Notes: generated by a model not told the origin, from the letters alone. Positions 1 to 9,628 are shown, numbered from the stretch's first letter. The stretch: 64,000 nucleotides of DNA from Pedobacter sp. BAL39 (GCF_000170795.1 NZ_ABCM01000012.1:62001-126000), one strand, 5' to 3'. Translations and numbers: made by a program.

Positions 1-1
1 T

Positions 2-1696
2 GGTGTAAGTAATGAAAACGGCATTCAGCTCAACAAGATCGCGGTGATCCCACGACGGGAAAATGATCCGGTATTCAGGGGGGTGATCTACATAAAAGAG
101 GACAGCTACCATCTGGTCAATGCAGATGTTTACCTGATTAAAAATGCGGGCATCAACTTCGTTGACACCCTCCGTATTTCGCAGCAGTTTTTAGGTGTTG
201 AAAAAACGTATATGCCTTCCGCATTGAACTTTCGTTTCAATGGCAATGTACTGGGTTTTAAATATGAGGGCTATTACGTAGCTGTATACAGCCAATACAA
301 CCTCAATCCTGATTTCCCAAAAGGGCATTTTAACGGGGAAATCCTGAAGGTCACCAAGGCGGTGAATAAAAAAGATTCGTTGTTCTGGCTGAACAACAGG
401 CCCATCCCCCTCACAACGGAAGAGCGCCTGGACTACATCCGGAAGGACAGCCTGGCCACACTCAAACAGTCAAAACGCTACCTTGACTCCCTGGAAAAAG
501 TCAACAACAAGTTTGGCTTAGGAAAGTTATTCCTGAATGGCTACACGATTAATAACCGCTACAAACGACAGTCGCTAACCTTCGACCCCATCGCACAATC
601 CGTATTTTACAATACTGTTGAAGGCTTTGCAGTAAAGTATGGTGTCGCCTACACCAAACGGTTGGATTATGGCCGCTACTTCCAGATACAACCAGAAGCA
701 CGTTATGGCTTCTCCAACAAATTATTTACGGCTCACGTGTCTGGAGTTTACCGGTATGATCCCGTAAAACGCGCCAGCGTCAGCGCTTCCTTTGGATCTG
801 ACATTGTAGACCTGAACAATTATGGCACAATGACATTGCCGGGCATTGCCGTAAATGCCCTTCTCTTTGAGCGGAATTTCGCAAAGTTCTACAAGAAAGA
901 ATTTGTCAACGCTGGCGCAAACAGAGAGCTGGCAGATGGACTGCAGACAAGCCTCTTCCTGGAATATGCAAGAAACACCCATCTGAATAATACCGCCGAC
1001 TACAAAATCTTCGATTATGGCGACCGTAACTTCAGCTCGAACAACCCATTTGCACCATCAGCAGAAACACCGCTGTTCCCAACCTACAAGGCACTGACCG
1101 TCAACGCAGCCCTTACTTACACCATTGGGCAAACGTACATCACACGGCCCGACAGTAAAATATATGAAGGATCAAAGTACCCAAGCATCAGCCTCTATTA
1201 CAAAAAAGGAATTTCCGGTGTACTCGGCAGCGATGTCGATTACGACCTGCTGGGCCTGGAGATCTATAAAGAAAGAATCAATACCGGGCTGTGGGGTTAT
1301 TCGTCCATCATCCTGGGCGCAGGAAAGTTTCTGAACAATGCATCGGTGTACTTCCCGGAGTTCAAACATTTCCGAGGCAACAAAACCCTGCTCAGCAAGC
1401 CCAACCAACGAAAATTCCTGTTTCTTGATTTCTACCTGAACAGTACCGACGAAGAATATTTTGAGGCGCATTTCGAACACAACTTCTCCGGATTGATCAC
1501 CAACAAAATCCCGCTGCTCCGTAAGTTCAGGCTAGAAGAGATCGCTGGCGTCAACTACCTGAGCCAGCCGATCAAAAGGAACTACACAGAATTTTACTTT
1601 GGGCTACAGCGACTGATATTCCGGGCGACTTATGGATTTGCCTATGATGGAAACAAACGCGTGCAGCACGGCATCAGACTTACTTACGGACTTTAG
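2..1696 (+). CDS. DUF5686 family outer-membrane-associated protein, 5' end outside window
   Basis: The reading frame is open from base 2, with no stop before the GTG at 44, so the gene begins upstream of the window and only its C-terminal part (about 565 residues) is visible. The sequence resembles the DUF5686 region of Bacteroidota proteins that normally carry a signal peptide and a CarboxypepD_reg-like domain at the N-terminus (not visible here). The second half is rich in alternating aromatic and polar strands and ends in an aromatic-containing strand, which fits a beta-barrel-like outer membrane segment. Function of the family is unknown; a cell-envelope role is inference. The stop codon interlocks with that of the convergent gene (TTAG at 1693-1696). 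Family call is fairly sure; the true start cannot be seen. Confidence 0.75.
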   Translation, partial: GVSNENGIQLNKIAVIPRRENDPVFRGVIYIKEDSYHLVNADVYLIKNAGINFVDTLRISQQFLGVEKTYMPSALNFRFNGNVLGFKYEGYYVAVYSQYNLNPDFPKGHFNGEILKVTKAVNKKDSLFWLNNRPIPLTTEERLDYIRKDSLATLKQSKRYLDSLEKVNNKFGLGKLFLNGYTINNRYKRQSLTFDPIAQSVFYNTVEGFAVKYGVAYTKRLDYGRYFQIQPEARYGFSNKLFTAHVSGVYRYDPVKRASVSASFGSDIVDLNNYGTMTLPGIAVNALLFERNFAKFYKKEFVNAGANRELADGLQTSLFLEYARNTHLNNTADYKIFDYGDRNFSSNNPFAPSAETPLFPTYKALTVNAALTYTIGQTYITRPDSKIYEGSKYPSISLYYKKGISGVLGSDVDYDLLGLEIYKERINTGLWGYSSIILGAGKFLNNASVYFPEFKHFRGNKTLLSKPNQRKFLFLDFYLNSTDEEYFEAHFEHNFSGLITNKIPLLRKFRLEEIAGVNYLSQPIKRNYTEFYFGLQRLIFRATYGFAYDGNKRVQHGIRLTYGL

Positions 1697-2517
1697 TTCG
1701 GGTATCTGAGTTCCTGGCCGGCAGCCTGTAGCAATTCGAACAAACGATCCATATGGCTTACAAATGATCCATCATCGTCTTTATGAAAATCGCCGTGTTT
1801 CAACAGGAATTTCATGTAATTCAGGTAGATCTTCTTCAGGCCATTCACCGTTGCCAGGGGAGGAAAGTCATGGAGATAGCTTAAGACCTTTGTGTGCAAT
1901 TCCGGAGACAGCCCAACTGTGGTTTGAGATCCTTCCTGCGCCTTTCCATACTCATATAAAACAAGAATGAGTTCAGGTGGAAAATAATCATCATTGCGAT
2001 TGAAGATCACTATTCCTTCAGGGAGCTCATCCGCAACCTGCTGCTGTAATTCATCTTCATGGATCTCTTCAGCCCAGTCCAGCAGCTCATCCAGCAGCTC
2101 GTACATCGGGAAATACAGGTGGTGGTTATCGCAATCTGCTGCAACAGGCGTATCATTCAGACTGTAATAAAGCAGGATATCCAGCTCATCCTGCCACTCC
2201 GACAGTGTCAGAAAGGCGAACATTGTTCTGGGCAGATCTTCCCCACCATCCTCATCTGATTGCATCAGGTAAGCTGCTTCCAATAAACGGGTAATTTGCT
2301 GATGCAAATCTACCATGCCCGATGGTTCAAATTGTTTCATTTCCCTGTATTGCTGATCACCGGATGAAAGCGCAAACCAGAACCTCAGATCAAGCCTGAA
2401 CTGCTCAATTTCACACTCCTCAAAAAACACATTCAGCACCGTTAAAGGATATTGTTGCTCCTGATCAGTCAAATACCTCGGCATCGGAGATGCCACATTA
2501 TTATACCTTCTTCTCAT
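1693..2517 (-). CDS. Hypothetical acidic protein, 274 aa
   Basis: I do not recognise this protein. It is soluble-looking: no signal peptide, no membrane segment and no lipobox. It is strongly acidic, with runs of Asp/Glu around residues 87-95 and 145-165, and rich in Leu, Tyr and Gln, suggesting an alpha-helical fold. There are no Cys-pair metal motifs or nucleotide-binding motifs. The ATG at 2517 is taken because the upstream region is AT-rich and non-coding. It is divergent from a CI-like XRE/S24 regulator gene (113-bp gap), which may control it, and convergent with the DUF5686 gene, the two stop codons sharing bases. Conserved-hypothetical status is a guess from its clean reading frame. 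Confidence 0.7.
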   Translation of the reverse strand: MRRRYNNVASPMPRYLTDQEQQYPLTVLNVFFEECEIEQFRLDLRFWFALSSGDQQYREMKQFEPSGMVDLHQQITRLLEAAYLMQSDEDGGEDLPRTMFAFLTLSEWQDELDILLYYSLNDTPVAADCDNHHLYFPMYELLDELLDWAEEIHEDELQQQVADELPEGIVIFNRNDDYFPPELILVLYEYGKAQEGSQTTVGLSPELHTKVLSYLHDFPPLATVNGLKKIYLNYMKFLLKHGDFHKDDDGSFVSHMDRLFELLQAAGQELRYPN

Positions 2518-2630
2518 AACTTATTATTTTACATATTAATTTAATTTATCTACTTTAAACCCTATATTGTCGGAATAATTAATACAATACTACCTGTAAT
2601 TTATTGAAAAGAAAAATATATTAATAATAA

Positions 2631-3329
2631 ATGATTAACAAAATGAAAACAAGCCATCCACAACAAATCATGATCGGACCAAGATTAAAAGAAGCAAGAT
2701 TATTAAGAGACCTCACACTTGCAGAGTTCTACACCCCAATTACAAGGCATATTGGCAACTGCTCTTCCATCGAAAACGGAAAGCGGATTATTGGCAAGCG
2801 GCTGACCAGGGATATTGCTGAATACCACCACATCAACCTGAAGTTTCTAACTACAGGGACCGGAGAAATCTTCACCAAACCTATCGACGACCGGCAGCAC
2901 CTTTTACCAGCTACGCAGCATGGTGTCCCCTTTTTCAATGTAGATCTGGCTGATGCCACGTTTGGCACCACTCAGGTCTTTCAGGAGACTGCAGAATATT
3001 ACGTCAATTACAAACCTTTCAACGACTGCAATGCTTACCTCCCCATCTATGGAGAGAGCATGCATCCGAAGTTCAGCAGTGGCGAGATCATCATTGTGAA
3101 GGAAATCCTGAATCGTGACATTGTGCAGTGGGGAGAGGCCTATCTCATTGTTACAGACGAACAAGCCAACAACATGACCACCGTAAAACTGCTTTTTGAA
3201 CATGAAGATCAGGGAAAGATCATTCTCCGATCTTTAAACCCTGAATTCAAAGGAGACACCATCATCAGTCGTAATGTCATCAGAAGGATGTTTATTATTA
3301 AAGGAAAGGTGACCCGTGTTCACCTGTAG
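2631..3329 (+). CDS. XRE-family HTH / S24 peptidase-like transcriptional regulator (CI/LexA-like)
   Basis: The N-terminal 75 residues contain a helix-turn-helix of the XRE type (GPRLKEARLLRDLTLAEF, then SSIENGKRII). The C-terminal half carries the S24/LexA-like dimerisation and protease fold: the motif YGESMHPKF gives the expected nucleophile Ser143, and Lys186 in TTVKLL follows 43 residues later, the same spacing as the lambda CI dyad. No Ala-Gly or Cys-Gly cleavage site is evident between the domains, so RecA-stimulated self-cleavage is uncertain. Such proteins repress their own and adjacent promoters; the divergent 274-aa gene is the natural target. No phage genes lie nearby. A second in-frame ATG at 2643 is an alternative start. 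The 3' end overlaps the convergent dehydrogenase gene by 10 bp. Confidence 0.85.
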   Translation: MINKMKTSHPQQIMIGPRLKEARLLRDLTLAEFYTPITRHIGNCSSIENGKRIIGKRLTRDIAEYHHINLKFLTTGTGEIFTKPIDDRQHLLPATQHGVPFFNVDLADATFGTTQVFQETAEYYVNYKPFNDCNAYLPIYGESMHPKFSSGEIIIVKEILNRDIVQWGEAYLIVTDEQANNMTTVKLLFEHEDQGKIILRSLNPEFKGDTIISRNVIRRMFIIKGKVTRVHL

Positions 3330-4294
3330 ACTTCGGGATTGACGGGATACGGAAGTCTTTCTCCATTTAGACCGGCAATGATATTCTGTGCCGCCAGGAT
3401 GGACATTGCATTTCTCGTCTCCACAGTAGCAGAGCCAATATGTGGCAGTACAGCAACATTAGGCATATTTAAAAGCGGGTGATCTGACATCATGGGCTCC
3501 GGGTTGGTTACATCCAGGCCGGCGCCCCAGATCTGCCCTTCTTCTAATGCCCGCTGCAGGTCCCCTTCATGGTGTATACCACCTCTGGCAGTGTTGATAA
3601 AGATAGATGAGGGCTTCATCCTCGCGAAAGCTGCTGTATTGAACCGGCCGGCCGTTTCCGTCGTCAATGCGGTATGTACACTAAGTACGTCACTTTCAGC
3701 GAGCAGCTCGTCGAATGACACCCATTGCGCATTTATCAACTTTTCTGCCGGCTCATTTCTGCTCCTGTTGTGGTAAATGACTTTCATGCCGAAAGCTCCG
3801 GCACATGCTTTGGCCATCTCCAGTCCGATTTTACCGAGGCCAAAAATACCGAGCGTCTTACCCCTCAGTTCAATCCCAAGGTTTGCTGTAGGCTCAAAAA
3901 AGCCCCACTCCCCTTTGAGGATGGTTTTGTGCATGTAAAAAGCTTTCCTTGAAGTAGCCAGCATCAGTAAGAAGGCGGTATCCGCAGTGGCTGCACTCAA
4001 AACGCCCGGGGTATTACCTATGGGGATCCCTAAGTCTGTTGCAGCAGCGACATCCACATGGTCATATCCCACAGAGTGGAGGGCAATAACTTTAAGGTGT
4101 TTGCTCGCCTGAAGAAATTCCTGATCAACAGGGCTGCTGACACAAAGTAGTGCATCAGCCTGGCTGCAGCAAGAGATCAGCTCCTCTTTGCTCAGCTTCC
4201 TTTTTTCTTTCCATTCCACTACCGTTATACCAGCATCTTCCAGCAATTTTCTTCCGGGTTCCGGGATGACCCTTGTGACAAATACGCGTTTCAT
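3320..4294 (-). CDS. D-2-hydroxyacid dehydrogenase (glyoxylate/hydroxypyruvate reductase type)
   Basis: NAD(P)-dependent reductase of 2-keto acids such as glyoxylate or hydroxypyruvate, cytosolic. The 324-residue length is normal for the family. Visible signatures are the Rossmann motif GLGKIG (152-157), NTARGG with Arg237, Glu266 in DVTNPEP and His285 in PHIGSAT, which together form the conserved Arg-Glu-His active site. SVGYDHVD near residue 74 is the substrate-side motif. It stands alone, facing the XRE/S24 gene (10-bp overlap of 3' ends). Substrate preference between glyoxylate, hydroxypyruvate and 2-ketogluconate cannot be read from sequence by eye. Confidence 0.88.
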   Translation of the reverse strand: MKRVFVTRVIPEPGRKLLEDAGITVVEWKEKRKLSKEELISCCSQADALLCVSSPVDQEFLQASKHLKVIALHSVGYDHVDVAAATDLGIPIGNTPGVLSAATADTAFLLMLATSRKAFYMHKTILKGEWGFFEPTANLGIELRGKTLGIFGLGKIGLEMAKACAGAFGMKVIYHNRSRNEPAEKLINAQWVSFDELLAESDVLSVHTALTTETAGRFNTAAFARMKPSSIFINTARGGIHHEGDLQRALEEGQIWGAGLDVTNPEPMMSDHPLLNMPNVAVLPHIGSATVETRNAMSILAAQNIIAGLNGERLPYPVNPEVYR

Positions 4295-4350
4295 ATTTAA
4301 ATTAATTTACACTTTTTCTTACTAATGACAATCAATACCGCAAATTACCT

Positions 4351-4389
4351 AAAATAAAAAAGCGGTACCAAAATCAATTGGTACCGCTT
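4351..4389 (-). terminator. Rho-independent terminator for the C1 peptidase gene
   Basis: A perfect 12-bp inverted repeat (AAGCGGTACCAA and its complement) at 4360-4371 and 4378-4389 with a 6-base loop. Reading on the minus strand it is followed by a T-rich tract (A-rich on the plus strand at 4351-4359). It lies 21 bp downstream of the peptidase stop codon. Confidence 0.85.
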
Positions 4390-4409
4390 ATGTCATTTAA
4401 CAGAGTTTA

Positions 4410-5606
4410 TTAAACACCAAGTTTTTTGCGGAGGTCAGAAGGTATTCCTTTTTTATTCAGCAAAAACGCAGTGGTTTTATATTTAACAAAGTTTTTAGTC
4501 ACATATAAATAACCTTTATAGTCATTTGTCGCACCCCATGAGTTTTTGACGATATAATATTCTTTACCATTCTGGTCTTTTGCAATACCAGTGATCTGCA
4601 TACCATGATCATCGGTAGTCTCATAGTTATCGAATGAAGCCTGACGCATCTCTACAGTGATTTCTTTCTCCGGCTTTGGACCATTGAACATCGCTTTCTT
4701 TTCATCTGCAGACATCTCCGCAAAATCTTTTTCCGGGACATAGGCAACACCATTTTTCCAGCTGAAGCCTTTTTCACTTACATCAGTAGCCCATGCTACA
4801 GTATATCCTTTTTTCAAAGCATTGTCAATGGTTTTAGTGATGTCATCCATTTGCACATTGTACACCTGATCATAAGACCAGTTGTCTGGCACCATCAGCA
4901 CCGCTTTTTTATAATATGGAGAAGTATTGAATGAAGACAACTCCACATAATCCTCAGGATTGATACCTACCACTTCTTTAGCAAAAGTTTTTGGGGTATA
5001 AGATTTACCTTCGAAGGTAAAGTTCTCAGGCACCGCACCAAGGCAGGAATCAATTGTAGCAATATATCTGGTTTTCCAGGTAGGGTCCAGCTTTCCGTTA
5101 GGTGCTTTCACTGCATCCTCAAGAATCTGCTTTGTTTTGGCATTCATCACATCTGAAGAGTTTCCAGGGGTACCATAGTCCTTGCCATTGTAAACATCCT
5201 GAGGTAAAGCACCATACAATGCAAACATGTTGATTACATCATGACAGGCACCGCCATCACCTAAAGTCAGGGCACCGTGCATGCGTACATAGTTGATGCC
5301 TTTTTCAATATAGGCATTACGCGCAGTAAAGATGTCTGCCAGGTCCACAGGTTTTTTCCCCATACGGATCATCTCTGATTCGAGAAAGGAGTTCGTGCTG
5401 TAACTCCAGCAAGTACCTGATGATTTTTGATTTTTTACAGATGTCGCCTCAGCATTGATTACCGGAGTGAAGGTAAAACTATTCTTGCTGTCTGTGCTCT
5501 GATTGTTTTTTAACGAGTTCACCAGATTGTCCTGTGCAAACAAGCTACCTGCAGTAAATAGAAGACCAGCGGCCATCATTACAGGTTTCATAGAAATTCT
5601 AGTCAT
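4410..5606 (-). CDS. Secreted C1 family cysteine peptidase, bleomycin hydrolase/aminopeptidase C type
   Basis: Papain-fold peptidase of the bleomycin hydrolase (PepC) group. A signal peptide is visible (hydrophobic residues 8-23, cleavage after FAQ near 25), so unlike cytosolic PepC this one should act in the periplasm or outside. Active-site residues are readable: Gln60 and Cys66 in QKSSGTCWSYS, His334 in DDHGMQ, and Asn355 in KNSWG. At 398 residues it is somewhat shorter than the usual 440-450. The family removes N-terminal residues from peptides and often self-gates with its C-terminus. The gene is monocistronic: a good promoter (5662-5692) precedes it and a strong terminator follows. Confidence 0.9.
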   Translation of the reverse strand: MTRISMKPVMMAAGLLFTAGSLFAQDNLVNSLKNNQSTDSKNSFTFTPVINAEATSVKNQKSSGTCWSYSTNSFLESEMIRMGKKPVDLADIFTARNAYIEKGINYVRMHGALTLGDGGACHDVINMFALYGALPQDVYNGKDYGTPGNSSDVMNAKTKQILEDAVKAPNGKLDPTWKTRYIATIDSCLGAVPENFTFEGKSYTPKTFAKEVVGINPEDYVELSSFNTSPYYKKAVLMVPDNWSYDQVYNVQMDDITKTIDNALKKGYTVAWATDVSEKGFSWKNGVAYVPEKDFAEMSADEKKAMFNGPKPEKEITVEMRQASFDNYETTDDHGMQITGIAKDQNGKEYYIVKNSWGATNDYKGYLYVTKNFVKYKTTAFLLNKKGIPSDLRKKLGV

Positions 5607-5661
5607 TTTATGTGTTTAGTTAGCCGTCGTTACCATCCCAATACTATTGTAACGTACAGGG

Positions 5662-5692
5662 CAAACTTAAGCATTATCCAATAACACATCAA
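5662..5692 (-). promoter_or_regulatory. Bacteroidota-type promoter of the C1 peptidase gene
   Basis: On the minus strand TTG (5692-5690) is followed after 20 bases by TAAGTTTG (5669-5662), an exact match to TAnnTTTG. The predicted RNA start lies about 50 bases before the ATG at 5606. It is divergent from the trhO promoter, the two TTG elements lying only about 15 bp apart. Confidence 0.65.
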
Positions 5693-5705
5693 TAGCGTCT
5701 AAATA

Positions 5706-5736
5706 TTGTTACCATCCATTTTCTTTCTTAACTTTG
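5706..5736 (+). promoter_or_regulatory. Bacteroidota-type promoter of trhO
   Basis: TTG at 5706-5708, a 20-base spacer, and TAACTTTG at 5729-5736, an exact TAnnTTTG match. The predicted start is about 35 bases upstream of the ATG at 5777. Confidence 0.65.
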
Positions 5737-5776
5737 CGGCACATTAAACGCTGTATGCAACAGTATCAATGATTTT

Positions 5777-6715
5777 ATGGAAAAATATCAGACTTTACTT
5801 TACTATTGCTATAGTCACATAGCAGATGCAGAACAATTCGCTGCCGATCACCTTAAATTTTGTAAATCGCTAAACCTCGTTGGACGCATCATTGTTGCCG
5901 ATGAAGGGTTGAATGGCACCGTGTCCGGCACAAAAGAGTCCTGTGAGGCTTACATGGTAGCAATTCATGCTGATGAACGCTTTGCCAAGACAGAGTTTAA
6001 AATTGATGATGTAGAAACCCCATCCTTTATCAAGATGCATTGTCGCTACAAGGCAGAAATCGTCCATTCAGGATTGAGAGACACCAGCATCATTAACCCG
6101 AATGAGCGTACTGGAAAACACCTGGAACCCGTTGAGTTTCAAAAAATGATCAATGATGAGGATGTGGTGATCCTGGACGTACGTTCAAACTATGAACATA
6201 ACCTCGGTAAGTTCAAAAACGCGGTAACACTCGACATTGAAAACTTCAGGGACTTCCCGGAGAAAATCAATGAGCTGGCAAAATATAAAGACAAGAAAGT
6301 ACTTACCTACTGCACTGGGGGTATCAAATGTGAGAAAGCATCTGCACTGCTGCTGCATCATGGATTCAATGACGTGTACCAGTTGCATGGCGGCATTATT
6401 AAATATGGTAAAGAAGCCGGTGGTGAAGATTTTGAAGGCAAATGTTATGTGTTCGACAACAGGATTGCTGTTGATGTCAACTCCGTGAACCCAACTGTTG
6501 TTTCCAAATGTTTCAACTGTGGGACCATCACTCCAAAAATGATCAATTGTGCCAATCCGGAATGCAATGAGCACATCACACAGTGTGATGCCTGTGGGGA
6601 GGAATTGCAGGGCTGCTGTTCTGTTGCCTGCACTACCAATCCGCGGAAAAGGCCTTATGATGGAACCGGTTATTACGTGAAGGTGCCGCAACCCCTTGGT
6701 GTGTCGGCCAAATAA
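5777..6715 (+). CDS. trhO: tRNA uridine(34) hydroxylase TrhO (rhodanese family, YceA)
   Basis: Cytosolic enzyme that installs 5-hydroxyuridine at the tRNA wobble position (the prephenate-independent route known from E. coli YceA/TrhO). Domain order: an N-terminal acylphosphatase-like domain (about 1-100), a rhodanese domain (about 115-215) with the conserved active-site loop YCTGGIKCEKA giving catalytic Cys179 and the second conserved Cys185, then a Cys-rich C-terminal stretch (about 262-299) with CxxC pairs likely to bind zinc. Its 312 residues are a little shorter than the E. coli protein. It has its own promoter; the propeller regulator gene starts 18 bp after its stop, so read-through is possible, though the functions are unrelated. 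Confidence 0.92.
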   Translation: MEKYQTLLYYCYSHIADAEQFAADHLKFCKSLNLVGRIIVADEGLNGTVSGTKESCEAYMVAIHADERFAKTEFKIDDVETPSFIKMHCRYKAEIVHSGLRDTSIINPNERTGKHLEPVEFQKMINDEDVVILDVRSNYEHNLGKFKNAVTLDIENFRDFPEKINELAKYKDKKVLTYCTGGIKCEKASALLLHHGFNDVYQLHGGIIKYGKEAGGEDFEGKCYVFDNRIAVDVNSVNPTVVSKCFNCGTITPKMINCANPECNEHITQCDACGEELQGCCSVACTTNPRKRPYDGTGYYVKVPQPLGVSAK

Positions 6716-6733
6716 TAGCTATATTAGTTATTC

Positions 6734-9628
6734 ATGAGCAGAAAAATCGCCGGTTACTTTTTATGTTTATTCCTTTTCACCTGCACGGTATTTTCCGTTA
6801 AGGCTGATGACATCAAAAGTATCGGGGTTCCCTATGTACAGAATTTCCCGAAATCTGTTTACCTCTCCGGCAACCAGAACTGGTCGATTGCCAAGGACAA
6901 ATCGGGCGTCATGTATTTTGGAAATGCCCAGGGATTGCTCAGCTATGATGGCAAATACTGGCAGCAGCACCAGATGCCCAACCGGCAGATTGTGCGGTCA
7001 GTTGCCGTGGCCCCATCAGGAATAATTTATACAGGTGGTTTCGGCGAAATGGGCTATTGGTCTTATCGCAATAGAAAGCTTAGTTACACGTCCATTGTAC
7101 CGAAAGACAATTTTGTAAAGGATGAGATCTGGAAGATCTATGTAGACGGGGACCGCGTCCTCTTTCAGTCCTTTTCTACCATCTATATTTATGAGAACAA
7201 AAAGCTGAGTACGGTAAAAGCGAAGAAACCTTTTTTATTTCTGCATCAGGTAAACCACCGCTTCTTCGTAGAAGTACTGGAAAGCGGCCTTTTTGAACTT
7301 TCCGCCAATAAACTGGTTCCGTTGAAGGGTAGCGATGCTACCAATTCCAGGGATGTACTGTCGATATTACCCTATCGCGAGAACAAACTTCTTATTGGTA
7401 CCAGTAAAAATGGACTGTTTATTTACGATGGCCAGAACTTTAGCCCCTTCAGCACATCTGCAAACGATTTTTTAAAAACATTTCAACTGAACAATGGCGT
7501 AAAAGTGCTGGGCAAATATTATGCTTTCGGAACCATCCTGAACGGATTGATCATCATTGACGATGCCGGAAAGGTGGTTCAACGTATCAATAAATGGAGT
7601 GGCCTTCAAAACAACACCGTCCTCAGCCTGTATGCAGACGACAAGCAGAACCTCTGGGCGGGGCTTGACAATGGCATCGACCGCGTAGAGCTCAACAGTC
7701 CACTGTACTTTTACTTTGACAAGTCCGGACAGTTCGGTACAGTGTATACTAGTTTAATATACAACAACTTTATCTACCTGGGCACCAATCAGGGACTGTT
7801 TTACAGCAAATGGAACGGCGATAAACAAGCACCATTTAGCTCTTTTGACTTCAGCATCATTCCCGGCTCACAGGGACAGGTATGGGACCTGACCATAATT
7901 GATGGCCAACTGATTTGCGGACATAACAATGGGACCTTCCGGGTTAACGGCAATCAGATGGAAAAAATATCCACTGAAAATGGGGGCTGGACCATACGAA
8001 AGGCGGGGGTCAATAATGACTTTCTCATTCAAGGAACTTATAACGGCCTCGTGGTATATGCAAAAGATGTGCAAGGGCTCTGGAAATTCCATCATAAGGT
8101 GTCCGGCTTCGGAGAACCCTCGCGATACGTGGAAAGAGATACCAAAGGTGACATCTGGGTAAGCCATGCCTACAAAGGTCTATATAGGCTCAAATTAAAT
8201 GCAGAACTAACTAAAGTCATCTCAGCCACACAGTTTACTGAAAAAAACGGGCTTCCTGACGATTACAACATCAACATCTTCAGAATGCAGGACCAGCTGC
8301 TGTTCTCCTCCAATAAAGGTTTCTATATTTATGATGAGATCAGCAACAAGTTCAGAAACTATAAAGAACTTAATCAACGATTGAAAAGCTTTTCGACCGC
8401 TAACAAGATCATCAATGCCGGCACCAGCAAATACTGGTTCATCAATCGTGGAAAGATGGGCATGGTAGACCTGAGCATCCCGGGAAAATTATCGATAGAC
8501 TCCAACAGCTTTAGCATCCTTGATGGACGGATGGTGCAGTATTATGAAAATATCAGTAAGATCAGTGACAACATTTATCTGATCAGCGTAGATGATGGTT
8601 TTGTCATCTATAACGGCAATGCATCAGCTGGCGGCCCCAACAAGGATGTACTGCCCACAGTGCTTATCCGCCAGGTAGAAGACATTACGGATACATACAA
8701 AAGCCTCAGTGAAATGGGAAATGATGAGCAGGAGTTTGAGATTCCCTATGGGCGGAACAACATCCGGATAGCCTATTCACTTCCTTACTATAGGCAGGCA
8801 AAAGTAAAATACCAATATTATCTGGAAGGTTACTCTAAGCAATGGTCGGAATGGAGCAGTACCTCTCAGAAGGACTTTACCAACCTAAACAGCGGGACCT
8901 ATACCTTCAAGATACGGGCAAGGGTAAATGACAACCTGATGAGCAAGGAGACCACCTTTAAATTTGTAATCTTACCTCCCTTTTACGCTACGAAAATTGC
9001 CTTTTTCTTTTATTTGCTTTGTGTAATCGCCATCCTGATCATTGGAAAACGTGTGTATGAACGTAAACTGAGCCGGGATCAAAAAGAAATTGCAAACAGG
9101 CTACAAATAGAAAAGGAAATCTATCTGCAGAAAAAGGCGGAAGCTACTGAAAGACAAATTACAAAACTCCAAACAGAAAGGTTACAGGCAGAACTGGCTG
9201 GTAAAAATCGTGAACTGGCCAACTCAGCGATGAGCCTGGTATATAAAAATGAGTTGCTGCAGAAGCTGAGCCAGGAAATCCTGAAACTAAAAGACACCAA
9301 TGGAAAAGGACTTGCCGAGGAACAGCTCCGAAAGATCCAGAAAGTAATTGACGAGGGAATGAATGACGAGCGGGACTGGCATCTTTTTGAGACCAGTTTT
9401 AACATGGCACATGAAAGCTTCTTTAAAAAACTAAAAGCAAATCATCCGGATCTTGTACCCAATGATCTTAAGTTATGTGCATATCTGCATATGAATATGA
9501 GCAGTAAGGAAATGGCCTCTCTGTTAAACATATCTCTGCGGGGCGTCGAAATACGGCGATACAGGTTACGTAAAAAGCTTGAAGTACCACATGACAAGAA
9601 CCTCACGGAGTTCCTGATGGAGTTGTAG
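6734..9628 (+). CDS. Triple-tyrosine propeller sensor with LuxR-type HTH, regulator of the glucan PUL
   Basis: One-protein transmembrane regulator. Signal peptide at about 1-24; a long periplasmic region of two-component-regulator-type beta-propeller repeats (about 40-640); a Y_Y_Y domain (about 673-745, with YQYYLEGYSKQW); one membrane helix (about 752-771); a cytoplasmic coiled coil (about 775-870); and a C-terminal helix-turn-helix of the LuxR/GerE kind (about 900-964; MSSKEMASLLNISLRGVEIRR). It has no kinase or receiver domain, so it resembles hybrid two-component PUL sensors in the sensor half but binds DNA directly. It sits immediately upstream of susC, so it most likely senses a glucan breakdown product in the periplasm and activates the locus; the repeats at 9757-9795 are a candidate operator. 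Confidence 0.88.
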   Translation: MSRKIAGYFLCLFLFTCTVFSVKADDIKSIGVPYVQNFPKSVYLSGNQNWSIAKDKSGVMYFGNAQGLLSYDGKYWQQHQMPNRQIVRSVAVAPSGIIYTGGFGEMGYWSYRNRKLSYTSIVPKDNFVKDEIWKIYVDGDRVLFQSFSTIYIYENKKLSTVKAKKPFLFLHQVNHRFFVEVLESGLFELSANKLVPLKGSDATNSRDVLSILPYRENKLLIGTSKNGLFIYDGQNFSPFSTSANDFLKTFQLNNGVKVLGKYYAFGTILNGLIIIDDAGKVVQRINKWSGLQNNTVLSLYADDKQNLWAGLDNGIDRVELNSPLYFYFDKSGQFGTVYTSLIYNNFIYLGTNQGLFYSKWNGDKQAPFSSFDFSIIPGSQGQVWDLTIIDGQLICGHNNGTFRVNGNQMEKISTENGGWTIRKAGVNNDFLIQGTYNGLVVYAKDVQGLWKFHHKVSGFGEPSRYVERDTKGDIWVSHAYKGLYRLKLNAELTKVISATQFTEKNGLPDDYNINIFRMQDQLLFSSNKGFYIYDEISNKFRNYKELNQRLKSFSTANKIINAGTSKYWFINRGKMGMVDLSIPGKLSIDSNSFSILDGRMVQYYENISKISDNIYLISVDDGFVIYNGNASAGGPNKDVLPTVLIRQVEDITDTYKSLSEMGNDEQEFEIPYGRNNIRIAYSLPYYRQAKVKYQYYLEGYSKQWSEWSSTSQKDFTNLNSGTYTFKIRARVNDNLMSKETTFKFVILPPFYATKIAFFFYLLCVIAILIIGKRVYERKLSRDQKEIANRLQIEKEIYLQKKAEATERQITKLQTERLQAELAGKNRELANSAMSLVYKNELLQKLSQEILKLKDTNGKGLAEEQLRKIQKVIDEGMNDERDWHLFETSFNMAHESFFKKLKANHPDLVPNDLKLCAYLHMNMSSKEMASLLNISLRGVEIRRYRLRKKLEVPHDKNLTEFLMEL

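Noticed and set aside
2631..3329. S24 repressor as evidence for a prophage
   Set aside because: No structural, lysis, replication or integrase genes lie in the flanking sequence.
6185..6691. 168-codon minus-strand frame inside trhO
   Set aside because: Antisense to a fully conserved enzyme, no recognisable motif, no promoter-like site.
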